A DNA stretch of 24,900 nucleotides from Chrysiogenia bacterium (lineage in GTDB: Bacteria; JAGRBM01), in the NCBI GenBank assembly GCA_020434085.1, contig JAGRBM010000571.1, forward strand, positions 1 to 24,900. Direction: 5' to 3'. Within the stretch, counting starts at the first letter, position 1, and every line of letters begins with the position of its first letter. Below, piece after piece: positions 8,243 through 16,277 of the stretch. The position numbers were made by a program, and so were the translations under genes. The notes below the pieces were generated by a model that was not told the origin of the DNA, ran no database searches, and saw only the letters and a list, made by a program, of their open reading frames with translations.

Positions 8243-10014
8243 CACGCCGCCTCCACCACGATCGGGTTGCCGAAATAGGAAGAGCAGTATTCCATGGCGG
8301 TGCCGCGGGCGCGGGTCTGGAATGCCAGTTCAATGCGCTTGCCGGCAAAGGCCGAGAGATCGACCTCGCATTCCTGCCAGTCGCGGTGGTCACGGTGCTG
8401 CCGCGGGTTGAGCTCGCGGTGGAAGACCTCGGCTTTGCGGAACAGCCCGGAACGCGCCTCGATGCGGAAATCCACGCTGCTGGCGTGACGGTCCCAGTCC
8501 TCGGGACTCATGGTGATGGCAAAGCGTAGCTTCGAGCCCGGACGCACGTCGATCTTGTAGGTCAGCTCGCTGTCTGGATGAACGAGCAACGCCATGCGCA
8601 CGTCGCGGTTCACGCCCAGCAGGAACTTGCCGACAAAGTCCTGGCTGCGGGCCTTGACCCGCGCGCCCTCGAAGTTCTCAAAGAAGTCGAAGTAGGAACC
8701 CAGCCGCGAGGCGCGCTTGAGCTCATTCACCTCGCGCGCGGTCTGGATGAATTCGTAATAGAGCTCGGTGAGGCGTTCCTTGCTGATGGTGGGCAGGTCG
8801 AGGAAGCCCACATGAGTGAAGTAGCTGTCGTAGTTGGCATCCTCGCGCAGGTAACCGCGCTCCTTGCAGACGTCGTAGAGCTTCGTTCCCGGAAAGGGCG
8901 TGAACTTGAACACCAGCGAATTGTCGGGCTTTACGAGCTTCACCATCTCGATGGACTTGCGGATGCTCTGCTCGGTCTCGCCGGGAACGCCCACGATGTT
9001 ATAGCTGCAGGTCTCGATGCCCATCTCGTCGCAGTAGCGATAGGCGCTGACGATCTCCTCATCAGAGAGATTGCGGTTCATCACCTCGCGGCGGATGTAT
9101 TCATCGCCGGACTCCATGGCGATGATCGCCTGGTAGCAGCCCGCCTCGGCCATGCGGCGCGCGGTCTCGCGGTCGAAGGTCTGCATCTGTACCTGCACAT
9201 TGAACGGCAGCCCCACCTTCTCCTTGTATTCCTCAAGGAAAGGGAAGAACCACTTCTTGTTCTCGGTGATGATGTCGTCGGAGAACGAGAGATAGCGAAT
9301 GCTCGGGTGGCGCTCGCAGGTGGTGACGATTTCATCGATGACGTGCTGCACGCTGCGCTGTCGGATGAAGCGGCCGTTGCCCTGGTACATCCGCATCATG
9401 GCTTCGTTCGAACAATAGGTGCAGCGATACGGGCACCCGCGCGAGGTCATCACCTGCAGGTTGCCCGACATCTGGGAGAGCGCCTCGTCGTAGTCGAAGA
9501 ACTCGCGGTCGGGCGCGGGCAGCTCGTCGAGCGGGCTGATGAGCTCGCGCTCGGGATTGCGGACTGTCTCACCGCCCTCCCCCCGGCACCAGATGTTCTC
9601 CAGGGCGGGGATCTTCTCGGTCTCGCCGGCTTCGAGGCAGCGGACGACGTCGCGCAGGACGTATTCGCCCTCGCCGCGGCAGATCCAGTCGACGCTCTCG
9701 CATTGGAGGGCGTCCTCGGGATCGAGCGTCGGGTGGGCGCCGCCGGCAATGATGGGACGCGGGTAGTCTTCCTTGATCCAGCGAGCCATCTGCTTGACGA
9801 ACTTCCACTGGACGAAGACGCTGGAAAAGCCGATCAGATCGGGCTCCCAGCCACGCACATCGCTCAGAAACTGCTCGCGGTCGAGCTCGGCCACGCGCAA
9901 AAAGCGCGTCTCATGCCCCTCAGCCTTCAAAACGGCTGAGAGCGAGCCCACACCGATCTGAAAATAGATGGGCGTATGCGTATCAATGTCCGGATAAACC
10001 AGAAGTACGCGCAT
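8242..10014 (-). CDS. B12-binding-type radical SAM protein, first gene of cassette (RS-C)
   Basis: A 590-residue protein and first gene of the operon. A cobalamin-binding-like Rossmann domain spans about 1-140. It contains DTHTPI at residues 11-16, which is only a partial DxHxxG. The radical SAM barrel has SRGCPYRCTYC with Cys194, Cys198 and Cys201, then SFSDDI near 243, IAMESGDE near 298, VGVPGETE near 341 and FTPFPGTKLY near 371. The shared C-terminal domain (about 475-590) has VRPGSKLRFAITM, VDLSAFAGKRIEL and an end CSSYFGNP. The ATG at 10012-10014 has AGGAG (10024-10028, minus) nine bases upstream. A long leader with a stable hairpin precedes it. The domain identity is firm. The product could be a methylase, a cyclase or a C-C bond-forming enzyme; nothing nearby decides this. 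Confidence 0.88.
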   Translation of the reverse strand: MRVLLVYPDIDTHTPIYFQIGVGSLSAVLKAEGHETRFLRVAELDREQFLSDVRGWEPDLIGFSSVFVQWKFVKQMARWIKEDYPRPIIAGGAHPTLDPEDALQCESVDWICRGEGEYVLRDVVRCLEAGETEKIPALENIWCRGEGGETVRNPERELISPLDELPAPDREFFDYDEALSQMSGNLQVMTSRGCPYRCTYCSNEAMMRMYQGNGRFIRQRSVQHVIDEIVTTCERHPSIRYLSFSDDIITENKKWFFPFLEEYKEKVGLPFNVQVQMQTFDRETARRMAEAGCYQAIIAMESGDEYIRREVMNRNLSDEEIVSAYRYCDEMGIETCSYNIVGVPGETEQSIRKSIEMVKLVKPDNSLVFKFTPFPGTKLYDVCKERGYLREDANYDSYFTHVGFLDLPTISKERLTELYYEFIQTAREVNELKRASRLGSYFDFFENFEGARVKARSQDFVGKFLLGVNRDVRMALLVHPDSELTYKIDVRPGSKLRFAITMSPEDWDRHASSVDFRIEARSGLFRKAEVFHRELNPRQHRDHRDWQECEVDLSAFAGKRIELAFQTRARGTAMEYCSSYFGNPIVVEAA

Positions 10015-10052
10015 CCCGCTCGACTCCTAACTGGAAAGCCGCCCCTGCCTGG

Positions 10053-10094
10053 GGTCCCTGCCCCGGGCGGATCTGCCATTCCGCCGGGGGGACC
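10053..10094 (-). promoter_or_regulatory. Stable leader hairpin upstream of the radical SAM operon
   Basis: Arms GGTCC (10053-10057), CCCC (10061-10064) and GGCGGA (10066-10071) pair with TCCGCC (10080-10085), GGGG (10086-10089) and GGACC (10090-10094). This gives about 15 base pairs around an 8-base loop with two small bulges on one side. It would form in the transcript about 40 bases before the RS-C start. No T-tract follows on the minus strand, so it is not a simple terminator. It could protect mRNA or control translation. It does not match the cobalamin riboswitch elements I would recognise. Confidence 0.45.
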
Positions 10095-10145
10095 TCGGGG
10101 CCTCATTTGCCAGAGTGCTGCCCGCTACTTGAACTTGCTCCACTC

Positions 10146-10175
10146 TATATAGGGCGAACCCCCAGCCGCAAGCAA
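10146..10175 (-). promoter_or_regulatory. Weak candidate promoter of the radical SAM operon
   Basis: On the minus strand TTGCTT (10170-10175), an 18-base spacer and TATATA (10146-10151) could act as -35 and -10 boxes. The -10 is reasonable and lies in an otherwise GC-rich stretch; the -35 matches only partly. It would give a leader of about 125 bases containing the hairpin at 10053-10094. Confidence 0.3.
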
Positions 10176-10321
10176 TCCGCCTGTCCCCACAAAATGGCCC
10201 CAAATGCCCGAAGTTATTGTGGAAATCGTCCCGCCCCGTGCCCCGTATCACGCGCGCCTCGGGCGCGCCGGGCCCCTCGGAGCCAATGGCCCGCGAAAGC
10301 GGCGATATCCTCGCGATTTCA

Positions 10322-10351
10322 TTGACATCTTTTGGAGGGACGGACTAAGGT
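10322..10351 (+). promoter_or_regulatory. Probable promoter of the rpmH cluster
   Basis: A perfect -35 TTGACA (10322-10327) is followed after 18 bases by TAAGGT (10346-10351), a weak -10. GC-rich TGGCGCCC follows directly, a discriminator style typical of ribosomal and growth-rate-controlled promoters. The start would lie near 10358, about 48 bases before rpmH. Confidence 0.5.
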
Positions 10352-10405
10352 TGGCGCCCTCCGGTGGACAGACCCCGGACATACGATCTTGGAGCACTCG
10401 GAAAG

Positions 10406-10555
10406 ATGAAGCGCACATATCAGCCTCACAATCGGAAGCGTACGCGCAAGCACGGGTTTCGCGCCCGTATGGCAACGGCCAATGGCCGCAAGGTTCTCAA
10501 GCGCCGTCGGGCCAAGGGCCGCGCGCGCCTGAGCGTCAGCCTGCACGTCAAGTAA
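10406..10555 (+). CDS. rpmH: Ribosomal protein L34 (bL34)
   Basis: A 49-residue, highly basic protein with the full bL34 signature. It starts [12 protein letters not shown] and continues through [20 protein letters not shown]. It is a structural protein of the large ribosomal subunit that binds 23S rRNA. The ATG at 10406 is chosen because MKRTYQP is the invariant N terminus; an upstream in-frame start at 10364 would add 14 foreign residues. GGAG lies at 10391-10394. It opens the conserved cluster rpmH-rnpA-yidD-yidC-jag. Confidence 0.97.
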   Translation: MKRTYQPHNRKRTRKHGFRARMATANGRKVLKRRRAKGRARLSVSLHVK

Positions 10556-10587
10556 AGCAAGTCTGCAAGCAGATTACCCGAGCCCCC

Positions 10588-10968
10588 GTGGATGAGTCAC
10601 TCAAATCCCACGGTGTCCGGGCCGGACGCCGTGTACGCATTCGTGCCTCGAAGGACTTCGAGCGCGCATTCCGCACCGGCGCGCGTCGCTCGGCAGGTTT
10701 CCTGACGCTTGCACTGAGCGAGAACGATCACGGTACCGCCAGGCTCGGACTGGTTGTTTCGCGCAAAGTGGGCAACGCGATCGCCCGCAACCGTATCAAG
10801 CGCGCATTGCGCGAGGGATTTCGCCTGAACCCGGGTGCCTTCGCAGAGGGTCGCGACTACATCTTCACTGCCCGTCCCGGCATTTCGCAGATCGAAACCC
10901 GGGAAATCTGGGGCGCCATGGAAAGCCTCGCCCGGCGTGCCGGTCGAGCGCTGGAGGGGGAAAACTGA
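10588..10968 (+). CDS. rnpA: Ribonuclease P protein component
   Basis: A 126-residue basic protein of the RnpA family that helps the RNase P RNA process tRNA 5' ends. It carries [30 protein letters not shown] and the RNR-type motif [10 protein letters not shown] (about 68-77), then DYIFTARPG. The GTG at 10588 is chosen as start because it gives the usual family length and lies 32 bases after rpmH. No good ribosome site is visible before it, so expression may depend on coupling to rpmH. The stop TGA overlaps the yidD ATG by one base. Confidence 0.93.
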   Translation: MDESLKSHGVRAGRRVRIRASKDFERAFRTGARRSAGFLTLALSENDHGTARLGLVVSRKVGNAIARNRIKRALREGFRLNPGAFAEGRDYIFTARPGISQIETREIWGAMESLARRAGRALEGEN

Positions 10969-11204
10969 TGGTTCGTCGGTTGCTCATCGCGCTGGTTCGA
11001 CTCTACCAGCTCCTGCTGAGTCCCTTCCTGGGCGGCCAGTGCCGCTTCTACCCGAGCTGCTCGCACTACTCCATCCAAGCAATTGAAACTCACGGCGCCT
11101 GGCAGGGAAGCATCCTCACCGTGCGCCGGATCCTGCGTTGCCACCCGCTCAGCGAGGGCGGCGCCGATCCGGTGCCGCCGGCAACGTGCTGCAAAGAGGG
11201 CTAG
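10968..11204 (+). CDS. yidD: Membrane protein insertion efficiency factor YidD
   Basis: A 78-residue member of the YidD (DUF37) family. It has an amphipathic N-terminal helix ([18 protein letters not shown]), then [15 protein letters not shown] and [18 protein letters not shown], with the conserved cysteines 25, 31 and 58. The family sits at the inner membrane and aids YidC-dependent insertion. The ATG overlaps the rnpA stop (TGATG) and follows GGAGGGGG at 10953-10960. The gene ends one base before the yidC start. Confidence 0.95.
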   Translation: MVRRLLIALVRLYQLLLSPFLGGQCRFYPSCSHYSIQAIETHGAWQGSILTVRRILRCHPLSEGGADPVPPATCCKEG

Positions 11205-11205
11205 C

Positions 11206-13026
11206 GTGGAAGACAACAAGCAAACACGCGTTGCGATCATTCTCATTCTCGTGACCCTCATCGGGTGGTCGTTCCTCTCGAACTACCTCTATCCCCCGCC
11301 CAGTCCCGAGGAAGTCGCCCAAAGCGAACAAGCCGCCGCCCAACGCGAGCAGGCCGGTGAAGACGCCGCAACCACGGGAGAGAGCGCTGAGCCGGCCGCG
11401 CCCGAAATGGCGGCGCAGCCCGAGCTGGCCCCGGAAGCGGCCCCCACCGATCAGTCCGAGGCCGCGTTCTACACGCCCAACGCACCCGAAAAAGAAATCG
11501 TCATTGAGACCCCCCTCTACCGCGCCCACGTGACGACCCGCGGCGCAGCCCTGGTCAGTCTGGAGCTCAAGGACCACCTCAACGACGAGCGCACCGGCCC
11601 CTATGAGATGGTGGCCGGACGCTTCAGCGGCGATCCCACGGCCGCGGCCCTGCATGTGGGCAATGATGTTCTGGAATCGGGCAAGCACGTCTTCACCTAT
11701 GAAGGTCAACCCCAGATCAACCTGAGCGGCAGCGATCGCCGTGCGATCGAGCTGCGCTGGGGCGGCGCCCCGGGCCTTACCTGGGTCAAGCGCTTTGAGT
11801 TTCGCGCCGACAACTTCGACGTAGCCGTCTCGCATTGGGTCGAAGGCACGAGTCTGGCCCCCACCGCCGCGCGCCTGAGCGTCGACGTACTGGCCACCCC
11901 GCCCGCCCCGGGCGAGCGCGATGTGCGCGGCGGCGGCGCCCATGCGGTGCTCTCCGCGCTGGGCAAGCTCAAGAGCGAGACCCCCAAGGATCTTTTCGAA
12001 GACCGTGAGACTCTGACGAGCGATCCCTTCGATGGCTGGGCCGGCATCAGCCTTCATTATTTCCTCTACGCCTGGATCGCCCAGAGCAGCACCCTGGCCA
12101 GCGCGCGCATCGAAGCGCCGGCCATCGACAAGGTGCGCGTCCACATCGACTTCCCCGAGCGCCGCATCGGCGGCGACTCCCGGCAGGCCCTCGAAGAGAA
12201 ATACACTCTTTATATGGGACCCAAGCAGCGCGACCAGCTCGAGGACGCGGGCAACGGTCTGATCGCTTCAATCGATTACGGAATCTTTGCCCCCGTGGCC
12301 AAGGTGTTGCTGTGGGTGCTGGTGCACATCGACACCTTCATCCACGACTACGGATGGAGCATTATCCTGCTCACCGTCCTGGTGCGCCTGCTGCTCTTCC
12401 CGCTCTCGCTCTGGCAGTTCAAGAGCATGCGCGCCATGCAGCACATCCAGCCGCTCATCAAGGAGATGCGCGAGAAATACAAGGCCGACCCGCAGCGCCA
12501 GCAGCAGGAGATGCTCAATCTCTACAAGCAGCACAAGGTCAATCCCTTTGGCGGCTGTCTGCCCATGATCGCCCAGATCCCCATTTTCCTGGGGCTCTAC
12601 ATGGCGCTGCTCAACGCGCTTGAGCTGCGCCACGCCGCCTGGGCCGGCACCTGGATCGTCGACCTCTCGCTCAAGGATCCCTACTACATCCTCCCGGTGG
12701 CGATGACGGCGACGACCTACTTCTCCATGAAACTAACGCCCAATCCCTCGGCCGACGGCACCCAGCAGAAGATCATGCAGTTCATGCCGCTGATTTTTCT
12801 CTTTGTGTTCCTGAAGATGCCGGCGGGACTGATGGCTTACTGGAGCGTGAGCAACATTCTGAGCATGTCGCAGCAGCTCTACATCAACCGCGGCGCCAAG
12901 GCCGCCGAGGGCGTCAAGCACCCGACCATGACGCCAGAGACCCAATCCATTGACGACGAGAGCGCCGAGTCCGATGACGATCCGGACTCGGCAGCACGCC
13001 GCCGGCGCGCGCGCCGAAAGAAGTGA
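11206..13026 (+). CDS. yidC: Membrane protein insertase YidC
   Basis: A 606-residue Oxa1/YidC/Alb3 insertase of the Gram-negative type. It has a first membrane helix (about 8-27), a Pro/Ala/Glu-rich linker (30-95), a periplasmic beta-sandwich domain (about 97-345) and the conserved core (about 355-560). The core includes the functional Arg394 in TVLVRLLLFPLS and the cytoplasmic helical hairpin KEMREKYKADPQ. NPFGGCLPMIAQIPIF follows, with the later helices. The acidic then very basic tail (SAARRRRARRKK) may contact ribosomes. The GTG at 11206, one base after the yidD stop, is preferred because it places helix 1 at the N terminus. AGAGGG lies upstream. It inserts proteins into the inner membrane, alone or with SecYEG. 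Confidence 0.95.
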   Translation: MEDNKQTRVAIILILVTLIGWSFLSNYLYPPPSPEEVAQSEQAAAQREQAGEDAATTGESAEPAAPEMAAQPELAPEAAPTDQSEAAFYTPNAPEKEIVIETPLYRAHVTTRGAALVSLELKDHLNDERTGPYEMVAGRFSGDPTAAALHVGNDVLESGKHVFTYEGQPQINLSGSDRRAIELRWGGAPGLTWVKRFEFRADNFDVAVSHWVEGTSLAPTAARLSVDVLATPPAPGERDVRGGGAHAVLSALGKLKSETPKDLFEDRETLTSDPFDGWAGISLHYFLYAWIAQSSTLASARIEAPAIDKVRVHIDFPERRIGGDSRQALEEKYTLYMGPKQRDQLEDAGNGLIASIDYGIFAPVAKVLLWVLVHIDTFIHDYGWSIILLTVLVRLLLFPLSLWQFKSMRAMQHIQPLIKEMREKYKADPQRQQQEMLNLYKQHKVNPFGGCLPMIAQIPIFLGLYMALLNALELRHAAWAGTWIVDLSLKDPYYILPVAMTATTYFSMKLTPNPSADGTQQKIMQFMPLIFLFVFLKMPAGLMAYWSVSNILSMSQQLYINRGAKAAEGVKHPTMTPETQSIDDESAESDDDPDSAARRRRARRKK

Positions 13027-13038
13027 GGCTTAACGAGC

Positions 13039-14181
13039 ATGAAACCAGTTGAGAAGAGCGGAAAAAGCATCGAGGAAATCCTCAAAGCGCTCTCACGCGA
13101 GTGGGAATGCCTGCCCGAAGACATCGAGTACAAAGTCATCAAGGAAGGCTCGCGCGGGCTGATCGGCATCGGCGCCAAGGACTACATCATCAGTGCCACA
13201 CCGCCGGCCACCGGCGCGACTGTCCCCTCGCCCGGCAACGAAGCGCCGCGCAAGAAGAAGGAAGAGCGCGCCGGCAAGCAGACCGCCTCCGAGGACGGCC
13301 CGCGCAACAAGAAGAAGCGCGAACGCGGCCCCCGCAACAAGAAGGCCGAGCCCAACGGCAACCGCCGCGACGACGAGAGCCCGCTCGAAGAGGAAGACGG
13401 CGACAACATCGGCAACCTCAAGAGCCCCTCGGAAGTGCAGGCCGCGCGCCGCCGCCCACCGCGTCCGCGCGAGAGCGACCCGGCCGTGATGGAGCGCGCC
13501 CGCGCACTGCTCGAAGAGCTCGTTCACTTCCTCGTGCCCGAGGCCACTGTAAAAGTGTGCGAGGACCAGGACGGCTCGCTCGAAATTCAGGGCGAGACCG
13601 GCGGCCTGCTCATCGGACGCCGCGGCCAGACCCTCGACTCCATCCAGTTCCTGCTCAACAAGATGGTCTACCGCGAGGAAGTGGGTTCCTCGCCGCGCAT
13701 CCAGATCGACATCGAGGGCTACCGCGCCCGCCGCGCCGACGCGCTGGAAAACCTGGCCCTGCGCATGGCGGCCAAGGCCCGCAATCAGGGCCGGGCCCTT
13801 CGCCTGGAGCCCATGGCCGCCCACGAGCGCCGCATCATCCACATCGCCCTGGAGCCCGAAGAGGGCATCACCACCGAGAGCGAGGGTCGCGGCGAGCACA
13901 AGCGCGTGGTCATCATCCCCGACAACCAGCGCCGCGGCGGGCAGCGTGGTGGTGGTGGTGGAAAGTCCAAGCGCCCGCGCCGCCGCCGCGGAGGCCGCCG
14001 CTCCGACGGCCACAATGCGGAGGGTGGCGGCGAGAATCGCGGCAACCGCTCGGACGGGCCCGGCGCCCTCGATCCGCCCCCGGGAATCGGGGAAGAGCCC
14101 GAACACGTCAATGAAGAGGGCTGGCGCGATCGCGTTGCGGGCGCCGCCGACGGGGATGCACCGACCAACGAAAACGGCTAG
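13039..14181 (+). CDS. jag: RNA-binding protein Jag/KhpB (Jag_N, KH, R3H)
   Basis: A 380-residue protein. It has an N-terminal Jag_N domain (about 8-52; SIEEILKALSREW, GSRGLIGIGAKDY) and a long, charged, Lys/Arg-rich linker (53-148). A type II KH domain follows (about 155-225) with the RNA-gripping loop GRRG at 193-196. Next is an R3H domain (about 232-294) with the Arg264/His268 pair in HERRIIH. A Gly/Arg-rich then acidic tail follows (about 298-380). The family binds RNA and influences cell division and envelope functions; it commonly follows yidC. The start lies 12 bases after the yidC stop. The protein is longer than the common 200-250 residues because of the disordered linker and tail, which would add RNA-binding capacity. 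Confidence 0.93.
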   Translation: MKPVEKSGKSIEEILKALSREWECLPEDIEYKVIKEGSRGLIGIGAKDYIISATPPATGATVPSPGNEAPRKKKEERAGKQTASEDGPRNKKKRERGPRNKKAEPNGNRRDDESPLEEEDGDNIGNLKSPSEVQAARRRPPRPRESDPAVMERARALLEELVHFLVPEATVKVCEDQDGSLEIQGETGGLLIGRRGQTLDSIQFLLNKMVYREEVGSSPRIQIDIEGYRARRADALENLALRMAAKARNQGRALRLEPMAAHERRIIHIALEPEEGITTESEGRGEHKRVVIIPDNQRRGGQRGGGGGKSKRPRRRRGGRRSDGHNAEGGGENRGNRSDGPGALDPPPGIGEEPEHVNEEGWRDRVAGAADGDAPTNENG

Positions 14182-14276
14182 AGTACACTCATTGAAACAC
14201 CCGGGGATTCGGCCGCGGCGCAGCAGGCGCGCCCGAGCCCTGCCCCGCAACGCAGCAGGACACCGCTGAATCACGG

Positions 14277-15167
14277 ATGAGCGACAGCCTCTACACCGTA
14301 CGCACGCCCGATGGTCTCGAACTTGGCCCCGTCCGGCCGGAGACCATCGTCGATCTGATTCTCACGAAGAAGATCCTGGGCAATGAGACCGTCAGCAGCG
14401 GCGACGGCAACTGGATTGCGCTCACCGAGGTGGACCAGTTCCGGCGCGCGGTCGACAAGCGTGAGGGGCGTCTGGGCGACGACGAAGAACAGCCCATCAG
14501 CGCAGCCGCGCAGACCGATCTCGACGACCTGCCCCCGCCGCCCGAGCCCACCGTGGACATCGCTCTCGATGAGAGCGCCCCCATCGAAGAAGTCACCGAA
14601 GAAGCCGAAGAGATTCTCGACATCGAAGAGGCTGACGAAGTCGGCGAGGCCGAGATGGTTGAGGAGCACATCGACCTGGGCGACATTGAGGACGCACTCG
14701 AGGACGTCCATCTTCCGACCGATCCGCCGAAGAACCCGGTGGAGGTTCCGCCCGCCGAGACTGCGGCTGCGGATCTCGACGATGGCGGCATCAGCATCGA
14801 CCTCGGCGAGGAACTCGGCGATGAGGTGCTCGATGTCGAGCCGCTCGATGAAGAGGAAGTGCTCGAACTCGAAACCCTCGAGCTTGCCGGCGTGCAGGAA
14901 CTCGAGATTCTCGAAGTCCAGCCGGAGGCAGCCAGGCCGGCCACCGACGTGCGCGACGAGCTCAAAAATCCCGACAACCGCTACACGATCCGCAACTCCG
15001 ACGGCCTCGTGCTCGGACCGGTCCGCGTGGCCACCCTGCGCGATCTCATCCAGGCCGGCGCCGTGGCCATCTCAGCCGAGATCCAGAAGAACCAGGACCC
15101 CTGGAAGCCGCTGGCCCAAGTTCCCGAGCTTCTCTACCTCTACGATCAGGTCAAGCAGGACGCTTGA
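14277..15167 (+). CDS. Protein with two GYF-like domains joined by an acidic linker
   Basis: A 296-residue protein with no signal peptide or membrane helix. Residues 6-50 (YTVRTPDGLELGPVR) and 236-285 (YTIRNSDGLVLGPVR) are clear internal repeats. They resemble bacterial GYF_2/DUF4339 domains, read as G-P-x then a helix, a threshold residue and W. The 185 residues between are extremely Asp/Glu-rich (for example EEVTEEAEEILDIEEAD) and likely disordered. GYF domains bind proline-rich peptides in eukaryotes; the bacterial role is unknown. The gene follows jag after 95 bases and ends just before a terminator, so it may share the upstream transcript. An adaptor or scaffold role is inference. Confidence 0.7.
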   Translation: MSDSLYTVRTPDGLELGPVRPETIVDLILTKKILGNETVSSGDGNWIALTEVDQFRRAVDKREGRLGDDEEQPISAAAQTDLDDLPPPPEPTVDIALDESAPIEEVTEEAEEILDIEEADEVGEAEMVEEHIDLGDIEDALEDVHLPTDPPKNPVEVPPAETAAADLDDGGISIDLGEELGDEVLDVEPLDEEEVLELETLELAGVQELEILEVQPEAARPATDVRDELKNPDNRYTIRNSDGLVLGPVRVATLRDLIQAGAVAISAEIQKNQDPWKPLAQVPELLYLYDQVKQDA

Positions 15168-15202
15168 GCGTCCCCGCCACGCAAGAAACAGAGCCACAAC
15201 AA

Positions 15203-15231
15203 AAAACGGCCCGCCATCGGCGGGCCGTTTT
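15203..15231. terminator. Bidirectional terminator between the GYF-like gene and the cyclophilin gene
   Basis: A perfect 13-base-pair stem, AAAACGGCCCGCC (15203-15215) and GGCGGGCCGTTTT (15219-15231), closes the loop ATC. The T-tract on the right serves the plus-strand transcript ending at 15167. The A-tract on the left (15201-15206) serves the minus-strand gene ending at 15250. Confidence 0.9.
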
Positions 15232-15249
15232 CGTTGGTAACTTCGTCGC

Positions 15250-15900
<651 letters not shown>

Positions 15901-16277
15901 CGTTTGCACCTTCTCTCCTTCAACCAAATCTGGAAGATTTCCGGCGTGACAGCGAGGGCCCCGCGGCCCCCTCTGCGGCGGTGATGAAGCACCGTCAAAA
16001 GCGCGGGTTCAACGCTTGTTACCGAGCGACCGCCCGTGAGTCAACGCCCAGCGGGCGAGTTTCCGCTCCCACCGGCCTGCAGGTGCGCACGAGCGCCAAC
16101 CGAGCCTTCGCCCGGATCTGTCGGCGAGCGCTGACGGGCCTGTCAGAAGGCCCCCAAGTCGCAGGGCGTCAAGGCGATCCCGCCCCCCGTTTCGTGGTTT
16201 CCTCCGCGAACAGGGCACCGCGCCTAACCACTTGATTTTATTTGTTTTTTATCGAGTCCCTTTTCCGTGACCGCACC
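15901..16277. other. Noncoding stretch before the nuo operon
   Basis: These 377 bases lie between the divergent cyclophilin gene and the nuo promoter. No credible ORF, tRNA or known RNA was recognised. Visible structure: a GC-rich inverted repeat GAGGG/CCCTC around 15954-15973; overlapping alternative hairpins at 16131-16153; and an AT-rich tract at 16232-16257 upstream of the nuo -35 box that may act as an UP element. The cyclophilin promoter should lie here but no clear boxes were seen. Confidence 0.5.

Larger units (their letters stand above)
10015..10405. other. Divergent control region between the radical SAM operon and rpmH
   Basis: This 391-base stretch has no convincing gene. It holds the leader and possible promoter of the minus-strand radical SAM operon at the left, a strong hairpin at 10053-10094, and the likely rpmH promoter at 10322-10351 on the plus strand. 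In many bacteria dnaA and the origin flank rpmH. Here dnaA is absent, and only two poor matches to DnaA boxes (around 10183-10191 and 10219-10227) were seen, too weak to call an origin. Confidence 0.6.

Noticed and set aside
6458-8278. Long plus-strand open frames opposite the radical SAM genes (also 4589-5611 and 8578-9939)
   Set aside because: They are shadows of the minus-strand codon bias. The minus-strand proteins carry complete motifs and good start sites; these do not.
10015-10175. Cobalamin riboswitch before the B12-type radical SAM operon
   Set aside because: The conserved B12 box and the core elements I would expect were not found; only a generic hairpin is present.
10130-10405. 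Replication origin near rpmH
   Set aside because: Only two DnaA-box-like sequences with two or more mismatches were seen, there is no dnaA gene and no AT-rich unwinding region.
10204-10968. A 254-codon reading of rnpA starting at 10204
   Set aside because: The first 128 residues overlap rpmH in another frame and resemble nothing. The GTG at 10588 gives a normal RnpA.
12954-13025. A frameshift or truncation at the end of yidC, because of its unusual acidic-basic tail
   Set aside because: The frame is continuous, the core is complete, and basic C-terminal tails are normal in YidC proteins.
11083-13026. A yidC start at 11083 inside yidD
   Set aside because: It would put 41 unrelated residues before helix 1. 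The GTG at 11206 one base after yidD fits the family.
15987-16020. Possible tRNA, from a GGTTCAA sequence like a T-loop
   Set aside because: The flanking bases do not form a T-arm stem and no acceptor, D or anticodon arms could be fitted.
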